64,000 nucleotides of DNA, taken from Muraenolepis orangiensis. Lineage: Eukaryota; Chordata; Actinopteri; Gadiformes; Muraenolepididae. Below the pieces are notes generated by a model, which was not told where the DNA came from, ran no database searches, and saw nothing but the letters and a program-made list of their open reading frames with translations. Shown piece after piece: positions 1-16,454 of this stretch. Position 1 is the first letter of the stretch, and each line of letters opens with the position of its first letter. The position numbers and the translations under genes were made by a program. The stretch is from contig CM051015.1 of the NCBI GenBank assembly GCA_027704905.1, forward strand, positions 11,364,395 through 11,428,394. Reading direction: 5' to 3'.

Positions 1-1741
1 CCAGGCTGTGAGTGGTGAATTGAGTTTCTACATGTGTTATTTCTGCTAGTGGACACTGTCTTCAAGGACAGAAATGTTCTCAGCACGGCACGCCTTTGCA
101 ACATGGGTGTTTTGTTTTTGTGTCTGTAGGTGTGCTGGGTGTGTGTGGATGTGTGTTGACTCTGCCTGCAACACTATTATGAAGGCAATGCGTTACATGC
201 CGAGGAACACTGAGCAAGGCATGGCATACCTTGGGACTCCCCCGGGAGCCATTATTGGCATCGCTGATGCAGGAAATAGATTCAATATAGAAAATAATAC
301 TCTTGAATAATTAATAATTAATTAGATGGGTTTTAGATGAACAACTTACACGCTGACTGCACTCAAGGGAAAGGGAGCAGGTAAGTTGCCAAGTGTGATT
401 TTAAGAAGCCCCTTTACAGCATATTTAACATGATGGGAATCTTATTTTCAAGTGTGTGTGTGTGCATTGCTGCTAACTGCTCAATATGTTGCACCTCTTT
501 ACGTGGCAGGACACGTAAGAGCAATGGTTATTGATTATGGACCATGCACCACCCAATTCATAGTAAAACCTGTTATGAACTACTGGTTCATTAACATGGT
601 GCCTAGCGGTCTAGGTAGGTAGGTAGGTGCTTTTGATACTCAATGAATGAGTCGTGTAACGATCATGGGTCATATGACCTCTGGTTTACAAAATGCTCTA
701 CAAGCATTAAAAATAAAAAGACATTGGTTGTGTTTTGTTATTTTTGCTAAATAAAACACATCTTATCATATTCAAGCAAGACAGGCCTCTTGTATTTTAT
801 TTTATCTTTTAATGTGATAATCTTTTAACTGCTGGAAAAAACCTAATTCTTGATGGTTTCATGATACCATTTGAGCGTTCAATCCCCTTGGTACTAGTCA
901 ACAAGGCTGTCAAACGACTTTCAAGGTTGAGCGGCACTCATCAGTGCCTTATAGGAGTGTTGAAGTTTTATTTATTGCATCTTTCATCTTCTCCCCCCTG
1001 AGATCAGCCATCATTTTGCCCTGGCAAAAAAAGAAGCAATTAGTGAGAGAACAGGGTGTGAATCCCCATTGCAAACCAAAGAGGGAGGATAGCCACAGGG
1101 ATATTGAAAGATTTAGAAAGCTTCTGAATATCTAGGCCTTATGGCTGATTTTGCTTTCAGCACCAGCACAAACAATTCTAATCTTTCTTTGTCAGATGTC
1201 TTTGTTCGGTGTTGAATAAAGACCAAGTAGTGATGTGTATATTAATGGTGTGTGAGAATGAACCTACCAACTCAACATTATCCCCGGGGGTGCTTGTTGT
1301 GGGTGTGTTTGCGCCTTGGTTTGGGTCTTGTTTATGCAAAACAATTAATGCTAACTCAGAAGTGAGGTTATCAAAATAGAAATGTAAATTATTTTTAAGT
1401 CTGGCAGCCCAGCCCACTCAGTGTTATGCTCCCTTCTATAGAAGTATGTTCATTTGGTTCAGTCATGTAATTTGACATTTGACCCTTCTTTTAGACACTG
1501 GCTCTTGTCATACCATACCATACACTGGTCTCCCCTGCAACCAGTGCAGACACCGCACGGCTGTATAATCTCAGTCCTGAACTCTTAGGACTCTGTGAGC
1601 CTCTGAAGTCCACTTGCATTAGACTGAATAACATCTAATGCTGACGGGGCTCAAGAAGGATATTTCTCTGCTCTTCTTTACCAATTATGGCAGACATCCA
1701 GGTGTACAAAAAGGCGTTAGAGTAATTTGTACCGTTTTTGT
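1..1741. other. Unique AT-rich DNA, no gene seen
   Basis: No open frame here looks like protein and I recognise no RNA gene. Visible simple sequence is a short AGGT tetranucleotide run at about 614-628 and a TG run near 453-464. The only ORFs are under 80 codons and have unlikely compositions. Confidence 0.6.
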
Positions 1742-1749
1742 TTTTTTGG

Positions 1750-1771
1750 GAGGGGGGGGGGGGGGGGGGGG
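1750..1771 (+). repeat. Poly-G tract
   Basis: After GGGA a nearly uninterrupted G run of about 20 follows a T-rich stretch. It could form G-quadruplex or slip during replication. The exact length is likely unreliable in assembly. Confidence 0.9.
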
Positions 1772-4642
1772 TAACAAAATGTAGCGATCGTTAATCTTGT
1801 CAATGGAGCAATAAACCAAACAAACAAAGAACAACTTCTCTGAATGGCTGTCCTCTCTCTTCAGCCCTATCGGTCCGTTAGATCTCCCGCCTTGTCCTGA
1901 TGTTGTTGTTGTTCCATTCTTGATGGCTTTCCATGGTCAAGTGGATTAGGTTGGGCTCACATTTTTTGCACACTGGTTGTAATGTTGTTTCTTCTGGCAC
2001 ATTATTAGTGAGGAAAATGAATCTTCCATTACAATTTGTAGAGGCCCATTCACAAATGCTGAGCCTTCTATTTACGTCTAATCAGTTAAACACAAGATAA
2101 ATGACATGAGAAATTATAATGTTGAAAAACCTGTTGCTAGTTTCTTTCCAGTTATGCATTGGAATATAAATGATCTTGGTATTACAATTAAGTGAAACTT
2201 ACTCAAAATAAAAAATATAGTTTTCCCTGTTCTATCTGCCACGACAAGACATACAAACCTAAGAGATGCAGCATGGTTACTAAATGGTAATTTTAAGGCA
2301 TTGTAAAAAAATAAGAACTCAAATTGAGTGAGATTAGAAAACGCTATCAGTCTAATGAACATGCATTGTTGTCCTGCGATTTCAATATTTGCCTGATGCA
2401 GCAGTAATAAACAATTCCAATGAGAGGATTAGACATAATTTCCTCTATTGTGTTGTCTACACTAACACACAATAGCATGCCTATCGCCACTGGGGATTGT
2501 TTATTAACATTGTTTGCAATGTGTTCAAATAGACTTTGCCTTGACGAAATACACTACTTGTTATCTCTGATTACAATATTCTGCTCAATATTAATTCATC
2601 CATTCTTGGAAAAGGATTTTTTTTTTTTGCGAGTCATCACATGCATGAAAATGATGGGAGAATCCTTTAAGCAGTCAGGTCAGACTTGTGGGTGACGCAT
2701 GTTGGCAAAATGTATTTTCTGCAAATATAGAGATTATGTGCAACTTCATAATTATTCATGGATTAACACATCATGGCACAAAAAAAGGTTCATTTGGATT
2801 GCAGTTAACTGTTGCTGTTTGTTTTTGTTTCAATATCCTAACCAAATATTCAAAGGAGTAACCTCCATGATTTAAATATTTGTCTCTCTTTACTCAATTG
2901 GCCATGGGTTGTTGGCAAGATTTACATTATTTTGAAGTCTCTTCACATCCTTTCAGTCTTCAAAAAAAGATAATTGTCAGCGGCATCACATCCTATCGTT
3001 ATCAACTGAACTCTCGGACGTTATTTTAGAGCTTTCGGTATAAGGAAGATGGACTATCCTGTCTTCAGGAGAAGCTCAAGCATCAATCTCTTTCCCACAA
3101 ATATTATGATCAGTCACTATATATATATAGGGCATCCTGGTTTGACCACATTTTCTATTAAAATGGTTGTCTTTGTGCAACATTCTCTGGACTGTGACCG
3201 GCTGTACAAAGAAAGAATGTTCAAACAAATAGAATGTGGACGTGCTAATTGAAATCCAGGTTAGGCCTTCGTGTGCTGGATCAATATGATCATAACAGGG
3301 CTCAGATGGTCTGGACATGTGTGACATTGGGCTTGTGATGGATGACCATCACAAAAGACAAGCTCTGTGAAAATGTCATTTATCATACCTTTTCTATTAT
3401 TCCTTAATTTTGCCTTCAACCAACTGCAATATTCCAACAGTAATATTTAGTATTCAAACTAAGTTCTAATACTGTAAGGTCTCCAAATGTTGTCTTCCAA
3501 AAAGTCTCAATGTTCTCATCCAAAGGGTCTCTAAATGTTCTTTTAAATCATTTAATTAATTAGAAATGGTAGTGAAAACCAAGTGTTTTTTTCCCAGACA
3601 TTTGTAGTCATGACATATGTATGTCAGATTTGCTTAGTAACTCGATAATGGTAAATAATAGGTTTGATAGGCTGTTTAAAAGTTAGAGGTATACTCTACC
3701 TGTGTCCCTTCTAATCAAAAGAAAGGGACAAACTACATGGAAAGAAAATAAGCCGAAAGTGGCATGCATTTGCCTGGGATTTGCATTGACTGGGAGAATA
3801 TGAAAGCTTTTGTCCAATGACTTTCTCATTTGCAATAGAGTTACTGTTGTTGTTTTCAATAAAACCCTTTTTACCAAGTGTAGCTTTATTTGAACAAAGG
3901 CACTTTAAATGTAATGATTTTTCAAACCAAAACTTACTTGCATTTTCTCTGAAATTCAACATTAAACATAACGGTCGATCAATGAACCTTCATTCCTCTT
4001 ATCAGTCCCAGTGTGAACAAAGAATGAGAAACACTACAGCACACAGAAAAATGTGTGTTCACTTTGTGTCAACGTTGCTTTTGTTTGCACGATGGGCTTA
4101 TTTGAACTTGTCCTTTTGTTCAGATGAGGTGTGAGTCCGATAATAGATTACTATATCAACAGAAAAGGTATGGATTGATTCGATTTTCAAAAGTACCAAA
4201 CATTTGCTGAAAAATATATAATTAAAAAATAAAAAGTCTAATTAAAACTTCTACTGCTGTCTTGTTCTTTGTGCTGTGACATCCAAAGTAACCTAACCCA
4301 TCTTGCATTTGGTCTAATTAAGTGGGCTACAATACAATATTCAGAATATAGCTTTAAATCATTCTAAAATGAACACTGTTTTTTTTGGAAAAAGATAACA
4401 CGTTTAAGACGACGTGTAGAGAGGGGAATAATATCATTGTGGAAGTCAATTAAACAGCAATGAGAATAATCCTTGGTTTCAGCACTAGCTGGTTTATTTG
4501 TTTTGAGTTGAGAATGAACCCTTCCTGCCGAGTGGAAGCTGTGTCACGTGTGCTTTTTGTTTTGAACCAAACAACAAACCAATTTTTTCTTTGTTAGTAT
4601 ACACTAGCTACATACACAGACACCAAGTGTAGTTGCTGCATT
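1772..4642. other. Unique AT-rich DNA, no gene seen
   Basis: I see only short chance ORFs (the longest about 105 codons at 3817-4134, low in charged residues and rich in Phe, Leu and Ser), scattered homopolymer A/T runs and a short AT run at 3119-3129. No RNA gene or mobile-element end is recognised. Confidence 0.55.
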
Positions 4643-4708
4643 TTTTACCCTGCTTCACGAGTGCTTTTACCCTGCTTCACGAGTGCTTTTACCCTGCTTC
4701 ACGAGTGC
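4643..4708 (+). repeat. 22-bp tandem repeat, three perfect copies
   Basis: The unit runs TTTTACCCTGCTTCACGAGT followed by GC. Three copies (4643-4664, 4665-4686, 4687-4708) are identical base for base. The array ends abruptly in ATGTCTG. Perfect identity in otherwise single-copy DNA points to a recent slippage or duplication event. Confidence 0.95.
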
Positions 4709-9498
<4,790 letters not shown>

Positions 9499-9730
9499 TT
9501 AATAATAATAATTCGTCAGTGTACAGCGAAAATAATTTCTCTGCATTTAACCCATCCTAGTATTAGGAGCAGCGGTCAGCTATTTATACAGCGCCCTGGG
9601 AGCAGTTAGGGTTAGGGGGTCTTCCTCAAGAACACCTCGACAGTTTTTTGCTAGGAGGAGCCGGGGATCGAACCAACCCAGCCTTTCGGTTGTGAGGCGA
9701 CCGCTCTACCTCCTGAGCTATACTGCCGCC
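9499..9730 (-). mobile_element. tRNA-derived SINE, near full length
   Basis: Read on the minus strand it begins GGGCGGCAGTATAGCTCAGG. A pol III A box (TAGCTCAGGAGG) lies at about 9709-9720 and a B box (GGTTCGATCCC) at 9663-9673, spaced as in tRNA. A body with TAACTGCTCCCAGGGCGCTG and GGGTTAAATGCAGAGA follows, then a short (ATT)n tail near 9501-9513. Both promoter boxes are intact, unlike other copies in the window. The head matches the copy at 44143. The 5' end abuts a U6 pseudogene with no spacer. It is typical of fish SINE2-type elements; the exact family is not assigned. Confidence 0.85.
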
Positions 9731-9834
9731 CAAAGATAGAACACTTCACAAATGTGCGTGTCATCCTTGCGCAGGGGCCATGCTAATGCTCTGTATCGTT
9801 CCAATTTTAGTATATGTGATACCGAAGTAACAAC
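9731..9834 (-). pseudogene. U6 snRNA pseudogene fused to SINE
   Basis: The reverse complement matches U6 spliceosomal RNA along nearly its whole length: the 5' stem-loop area (ACTTCGGT), CACATATACTAAAATTGGAA, then TTAGCATGGCCCCTGCGCAA, GATGACACGC and the 3' end GTGAAGTGTTCTATCTTT. It is not functional. The 5' GTGCTCGC is degraded to GTTGTTAC, and the ACAGAGA box region is changed to ACAGAGCATTAGC, about two bases short, where U6 has ACAGAGAAGATTAGC. I see no TATA box about 25 bp upstream (plus-strand positions above 9834). The U6 3' end runs directly into the first base of the SINE head, so both may have been inserted as one chimeric cDNA. Confidence 0.9.
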
Positions 9835-10126
9835 TTAAATGCACAAGGTTTGTTGGTTGGCTGACTAAACTACATAACGTGTTGTCGTGTGCAACGCACT
9901 ACGCATACAGCAGCGGAGCGACATGTAGTGCTACTACTAAGAGTAGGTTACACCAAAAGCTTACATTATTGACAAGCCTTTTGCAAGCTAGACACACATG
10001 ACATTTTTCCCCATTCTGAAGTCCCCACATCATGCATAGAGCTAAAAGTGAACTGACCTGTCATTCACTATAAAGTTATGGGTGGTGGTCACGAAGATAA
10101 CTCCGAAGATTAATTTATTAGATAGA
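9835..10126. other. Unique DNA, no gene seen
   Basis: Short single-copy stretch between the U6 pseudogene and a LINE tail. No element boundary or coding frame is visible. Confidence 0.5.
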
Positions 10127-10252
10127 TCGATTTATTGTATATATCATTTTTATGGTATTGTTTTTGGAGATGTACACTGCGGGAAGGAATGGGGAGGAAG
10201 CATTCCAATGTAGTTGTTACAAATGGCAAATAAATATCTTGTATCTTGTATC
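10127..10252 (+). mobile_element. LINE 3'-end fragment (family A)
   Basis: It shares the block TACACTGCGGGAAGGAATGG, GGAAGCATTCCAATGTA, TGTTACAAATGGCAAATAAA with four other places in the window (16455, 30265, 39540 and 47908). It ends in a repeated ATCTTGT tail, which marks the 3' terminus. Only the extreme 3' UTR survives. I call this set family A; two longer copies retain the end of a reverse-transcriptase ORF. Confidence 0.75.
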
Positions 10253-10515
10253 AAAGTGTTTTTGCATTGATTTCTCTCTGCAAAATCTCCGGAGCACTGT
10301 CACTGCCTTACGCCACGTTTGAATTGACGTACAACAAAGCTGTCTAGCAATCCTCACGGTCGTCCTTACAAACCGCAATTGCAATGGCCCTGTACATTTT
10401 TAATTTGCAATCCTGTACAAGTAGTGCAAATTAGAAATGTATATACTGTACATACAAAGTTGCAGTGTGATGTAAAATGTAACTAGCGCGGTTATCAAAT
10501 TGAAAAAGGTGACCA

Positions 10516-10824
10516 CTAACCATCGGGAATTTTATCGTGAAACCCGTAATGTTTCAATCCCTGATGCACCGTAAGCGATACCATTTCCTGTTCTTCAGGT
10601 ATCCACATGGAGATGGAGCCAGGTGACTCTGTACCTGCTTCAAAGGGATGCATGCTTTCAACTATTTGACCTTTATCAAAACCTTGGGCCACATTAATCT
10701 TCCGTTTGTCTCCGTTTGGGACACGGTCTGTCTTAGAATAGTCAGCTTGATTTATACGGGTGACTGCAGGTAAGCACCAGCCCCAACTCTTCGAGTGGGG
10801 ATGATAGTCATTGTATTTTGCCAT
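10516..10824 (-). CDS. Orphan ORF or first coding exon, 102 codons
   Basis: This is the only non-repeat ORF in the window that reads like a real protein. It starts at an ATG in a good vertebrate context (GACATGG) and runs 102 codons. Composition is balanced in Lys, Asp, Glu, Gly and Pro, with Trp at residues 14, 16 and 74. The start MAKYNDYHPHSKSWGWC suggests a soluble protein: no signal peptide, no membrane segment, one Cys (residue 17). It ends PDG then TAG, but that same point reads GATG|GTTAGTGG, an acceptable 5' splice site, so it could equally be a first coding exon whose next exon lies below 10516. I do not recognise the family and assign no function. An intact retrocopy or a chance ORF are the alternatives. 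Confidence 0.4.
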   Translation of the reverse strand: MAKYNDYHPHSKSWGWCLPAVTRINQADYSKTDRVPNGDKRKINVAQGFDKGQIVESMHPFEAGTESPGSISMWIPEEQEMVSLTVHQGLKHYGFHDKIPDG

Positions 10825-11733
<909 letters not shown>

Positions 11734-11943
11734 AGAACGCGTGCCCACTTATGTGTATGTGTGCATGGGTTTCTGTCTGATGGCAGAGACTGTCCCACAG
11801 TACTAATTGAGAGATGTGCACATGAGAGTGTGCACATGTATGTACCTTTTTACATAAGTGACAATTAACAAATTGATGCCGCAGAACACCCAAACTGCAA
11901 TACAACTGGCGACACGATTTTGCCATTTTACATTAAAGCAAAC

Positions 11944-12018
11944 CAGATGGCTTCAAATCAGATGGTTTCCAATCACATGGCTTCATATCAGATGGCTTCA
12001 AATCAGATGGCTGTTCAG
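11944..12018 (+). repeat. 15-bp minisatellite, five units
   Basis: Units begin at 11944, 11959, 11974, 11989 and 12004. The consensus is CAGATGGCTTCAAAT. Units 1 and 4 are identical, the others differ at one to six bases, and a decayed sixth half-unit (AGATGGCTTCC) follows. The period of 15 keeps an open frame, which explains the short ORF over it; I do not regard it as coding. Confidence 0.9.
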
Positions 12019-13505
12019 AGAAGATGGCTTCCCACACAGTGTCTTCAGATCTGAGTCATGTACACAGTAACCAAACTGGGGTGCGCATGGGCCTCCTTAT
12101 GTTTAGGTATTTGTCCAGTCAGATGATATAATCTTTTTAGTAAAACACTTCACTCACTGTTGACTTGGAAACACAAATAGCATGATATGCATTTGGTGCT
12201 GTACCTGTGGTAAGATGTTAGTGTTGAGTTGATCCTGCAGAGTCAAATATATACAATCAAATAGTGCTGCTCCTTTAGGTTTCTCCGTCCATCCTGAACA
12301 ATTTGAGGCAAGTTGGAATCGAATTGTCTGAAATTGAATAGAAATATCAATGTTTTGTTTGGAGTAACAATCTCTGTTAACCTGAGTATAATTTATTCTC
12401 AGAATAACGTTACCCTATCAGTTATTCACTCATTCTCTCTTGCATATTTGGATTAATTGGTTGGTTCAGATGATATTGCTCAAACAAGCTTTGCTCAAAT
12501 AGGAAGATGAACACTGTCTTTTTGACAAGATGCTCAGAATGTGTCTCACGTATTATTAAGTGAGACTAATTATGTCAGAAATTATGTTATGTGAAAATAA
12601 TAATTTGAATACATTTAGATTGAGGTCCCTGGCACGGACCTGCAAATACAGGACAGTTGAAGCCTTTACTTTTTACATTGTAGTAATTCTGTTGGTCAAG
12701 CAATCAAAGAAGAATGGCATAGCTAATGGGCAAAATTATCTTTCCTCCCTGCTTAGAATGAATTCCTTCAACATTGAACTTTACATTTGATAAGCTATTA
12801 TCACATCATCAGTATTGGGGTTAAATGCAGCTTCAGAATCACACTCAATAGTTCTGCATGACTTATTGTCTATCATGCTGTTTCATTTATATCCATGCTA
12901 ATAAAGAAAACATATTTATGAAACCCTCTAAAGCATCGTTTGACTAATCATTGTAGAGCAATCCTCTACGCTTTTATTAATAAGTTCACCCAGCGCTGCT
13001 CTTTTCATTCTGCAACCCAAACTAAACCTTTTGAGCCTCTCTCTCATCTCTATGCTTCTGCTGCAGCATGCCCAGCATGTTAAACGGCTGAAGAATTGGG
13101 TCTAATTCTAAGGCACCCCCCCCCCCCCCTTTTCCTCATGTGTTTGAACTGGAAAATCACAATCTACACACGGCTTTTGTTGATGTGCAGCAGGGCAGTG
13201 AGTTGCCCAAGGGATAAAGCCCTACAGCTGAAATATATTTTTTCCCGTTTCCTTCCCTCAAGTCCACAGCACCAAACCTCATGACGTGTTATGTGACCAT
13301 TGTGTTATCAGGCTGCTTTCATTCTTTCTTATATCCATTTCTGCTCGTCACTTTCTGTCCCCATAGTATAATGCTTTATTATTTATGCGTTGTCATTGAT
13401 GCTCATCCATCGAACAGTGTTGTTGGTCAATGTTTTGCGGTCAACGGCGAACCGGAGAATCTATTAGACCAGCGCTATGAATGGGGTGTCTTGGCTTTTT
13501 TGGGT
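12019..13505. other. Unique AT-rich DNA, no gene seen
   Basis: No convincing ORF or RNA gene. It contains a C12 run at 13117-13129. The rest is AT-rich and non-repetitive to the eye. Confidence 0.5.
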
Positions 13506-13692
13506 TGGCAGTAGCTCAGTCCTCCACACCTGGGCACTGCCGAGGTGCCGTTAAACAAGGCACCAGACCCCTGCACTGCTCCCCGGGCGCTGCATGTACA
13601 ACGGCTGCCCACTGCTCCTAATACTAGGATGGGTTAAATGCAGAGAAACTAATGGTTCACTGTGTGTTTTACAATAAAGAGGATTCAATCCA
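13506..13692 (+). mobile_element. tRNA-derived SINE, internally deleted
   Basis: It starts TTGGCAGTAGCTCAGT (A box), then jumps to the body without a recognisable B box. The body has GGCACCAGACCCCTGCACTG, CTCCCCGGGCGCTG, GCTGCCCACTGCTCC and GATGGGTTAAATGCAGAGAA. It ends AATAAAGAGGATTCAATCC, the tail shared with the copy at 30979. Loss of the B box should make it transcriptionally dead. Confidence 0.8.
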
Positions 13693-13696
13693 AAAG

Positions 13697-13709
13697 GAGG
13701 GGGGGGGGG
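13697..13709 (+). repeat. Poly-G tract
   Basis: A G run directly after the SINE (AAAAGGAGGGGGGGGGG). Minor. Confidence 0.85.
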
Positions 13710-14015
13710 TGTTTCCCCTTTGTTAACGTTAAACTAACATTCTTTGACATTATTTTAAACATGGTTTTAAATTGCACAAAAATTCCCAATGATGGGGGGC
13801 TAATCTCATTCAAGCAGATTCAGACCCCTTCCACATAGGGTTACGGTGTGTTTATATTGAAAGATAAGGCACAGTTCTGCTAATTTGTTGGAACATTTTG
13901 TGGGACACTGATCTCTGTGCATAGCCACTGTATCTCCCTCTTATCTATATGGATAAGGCTGTCTTCTTGAAGGGTAATATTACCTACGCTGCTGTCATTA
14001 TTACTGCTGCCATGG

Positions 14016-14053
14016 ATGTGGGGGGTTGGGGTGGGGGTGGGGGGGGGGGGGGT
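14016..14053 (+). repeat. G-rich tract, G-quadruplex candidate
   Basis: Runs of G separated by TT, T and T, then a G run of about 15 (GGGGGGTTGGGGTGGGGGTG). Four or more G tracts with 1-2 base loops fit a strong intramolecular G-quadruplex on the plus strand. Confidence 0.85.
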
Positions 14054-14310
14054 AAGGTCTCAAACAGACCGACTAGCGTGGCTGATTTATTCAGCCCTGC
14101 TCTCGACAGTCTCCACCACAGAGTTCATACAAGGGGAAGGGGGGGTTACTAAATCACTCCGTCAGACGGACGCTGTAGAAAATCAATGCTTCTTCTTCTT
14201 TGTCACCCGGGCTGCCTAAGAAGCTACACCGGTGTTGTAGGGGATTACAGAGGGGTCTATAGGGAAAGAACACAGAGGCATGGAAGGAAAGCCGTGCTTG
14301 TGTACCTTCT

Positions 14311-14375
14311 CTATATCTATATATCTATATATAGATATCTATATATATATACAGTATCGATATCTATTTATAGTA
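14311..14375 (+). repeat. (TCTATA)n / AT-rich simple repeat
   Basis: Irregular TATATC, TATAGATATC and TATATATA words with local self-complementarity. Simple sequence with cruciform potential. Confidence 0.85.
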
Positions 14376-14459
14376 CGCTGGTAATGGTGTGAGTGTGTGG
14401 TGCCGATGTGAATCATGGGGTGATGGAGGTGATGGGGCCAAGCAGTAACAGGCCAGCGC

Positions 14460-14627
14460 TCCATCCCCTCCCCAACCACCCCCTCCCCAACCCCCCAACC
14501 CCCTCCATCCCCTCCCTACCCAACCGACCCCCTCAATCCCCTCCCCAACCCACCCCACCCCCACCCCCTCCCCAACCCCTCCACCCCCACCCCCTCCCCA
14601 ACCCCCTCCATCCCCTCCCCAACCCCC
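14460..14627 (+). repeat. C-rich minisatellite (CCCCTCCCCAAC-like)
   Basis: About 170 bp, over 70% C, built from variants of CCCCTCCCCAACC with CATC and CACC interruptions. The minus strand is a long G-rich repeat. The proline-rich and glycine-rich ORFs across it are artefacts of the repeat. It lies 400 bp from an oppositely polarised G tract (14016-14053). Confidence 0.9.
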
Positions 14628-15584
14628 CGTACCGCAGGAAGAGGCATCAAAGCCTGCTGTGTGAATTTAAACCGCCCGCCTGTCTCCAAGCACTTCCCAC
14701 CTTCAGGGGATGAGCCACAAGGATGTGACCCCCGCCGAGTATGTCCTGTCATAGAACGCATGTCGTGAAAGCAAGGTAGACCTTTTCAAAAGCATATTTT
14801 GCTTGTAATTGGCCACATTGTAAACTGTGAGCTCCGGGGGTGTTGGTGTTCTGTGTTTGCTCGTTTGTAAAAGAGACATGCGTTTTATTTTAGGAGGGAC
14901 CGTAAAGGTTCTCTGGAGAGATGCAATAATGTCATAATAATCTTCCTCTGGAGACCAGTTAACTGATCCAAACTGCTAAATGATAGATTGTTTGGTCCGT
15001 CTGTGTGCAATCAGTATTATGGGCATAGATGTATTTGTGTTGTTTGTTGGTGCGTCTGCCGCTTTAGGCGAGAAGGAGCTGTATTTAACGAGGGAGATGA
15101 CAAAGAAGCAAGACATTGAGCTCCTGGGGGTTTATGTGGACAGCCTTCACTGTACAGACACACCTGTTGTCTGACTCCCACATAGCTTTGTTAGTTATTT
15201 TCCAAAATACGGCTATTGTAACATCTGTCAGTAAAAGTGTATCGTTGCTTGCTATCTTTATGTATCACAGGTTTTTAAGGTCAGCAATGCTGACTCATTC
15301 TGTCAGCAATGTTCACATTTGGTAGTGGGTATATATGTTTATGTTTTCTTATGAATTATGTTAGGGGGTCATCCTAAAGTGCATCAAAAAATAATGACAT
15401 ATTTTAATGATGGCCTTTCTCATAATTTGTATGATTATGTGAAGGACACTTCCCTGTGAAACTGCTGTTGGTCATAATGGGCTTGTAGTAGTTGTGAGAG
15501 ATATAACATTTTTTTTTTTTTACAATGTTTACTTCATCCAACAATGTTGTTTTCTGGAATTTTAAATGTACAAAACGGTGTGAC

Positions 15585-15590
<6 letters not shown>
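14628..15590. other. Unique DNA, no gene seen
   Basis: GC content is higher up to about 14,760, then AT-rich. The short ORFs (64-69 codons) are not protein-like. No mobile element is recognised. Confidence 0.5.

Positions 15591-15637
<47 letters not shown>
15591..15637 (+). repeat. (TA)n microsatellite
   Basis: 47 bp of pure TA, preceded by TTTT and followed by CTTTATTTATTT. Confidence 0.97.
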
Positions 15638-15639
<2 letters not shown>

Positions 15640-16149
15640 TTATTTATTTTTTTACTTTAACCAATACCACTTACTTATTATCCTGTTTCCAGACAAAAAG
15701 AGCAGATAGTTTGCGTTATCTTAAATTTTCTGAAACACAATTATAAAAGCTTTATTATTTCGGTGCAAAGTGTGAAAGAACTAATTTTCCACCTCATTTG
15801 CATCAGAATACGGCTGGGCTGGTGGCTTGCGTCATCCATTCAGAGATTTTTGCATTCAATCCTCGAACTTGGCAATGGAAATGCAACAGAAAAGTATTAC
15901 TATACAAGCAAATCTTCTGTGCTCTATCCACTGGTTGCCCTTTCTGATCTGTGGTTTAAAAAAAAAAAAAGATTGATCTGAAAATGTAATATGAAAATCG
16001 ATTCAACCAGACAAACTCTCACTCACAATGTGTTGAAACTAGTTGCGGCTGGTATTCTTCTATTGTTTGACTCGTAAAAATGAACAAGTCAAATGCTATG
16101 TAACAACTCTTACTTTTACTTCTTTTTATCCTATTCTGTTTTTTATAAC

Positions 16150-16246
16150 TGCTGTCTGTCGTCGGGTATTGCACATAAGATTTTCACTCATTGCTTATAC
16201 TTGTGTAAACTGTGAAGTGACAATAAACTTGACTTGACTTGACTAC
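16150..16246 (+). mobile_element. Non-LTR element 3' tail (family B)
   Basis: It contains TTTTCACTCATTGC, TATACTTGTGTAAACTGTGA and AGTGACAATAAACTTGACTT with a repeated TTGAC tail. The same block recurs at 54062-54118. This is a retroelement 3' terminus with its own AATAAA; more of the element may extend upstream towards 16040, but I cannot place its 5' limit. Confidence 0.75.
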
Positions 16247-16454
16247 AGTTCATTAACTACAATTCATGAATTGAAGCCTTGAATTAATTGATTAAATAGG
16301 AGATATGTAAAATAATGAATACAGCTAAACTGAGCTTACTCATTTGATTTTGCAATGCCTGCCTGTTATAAAGATTGGCACTGGTGTCATGATGTCTTAA
16401 GTGGGGGTAGGGGTAATCATTTAATTATGACACCCCTGCTTCACAGATGTTCAA

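Noticed and set aside
4643..4708. Possible CRISPR-like array
   Set aside because: The three repeats are head-to-tail with no spacers, and the genome is eukaryotic.
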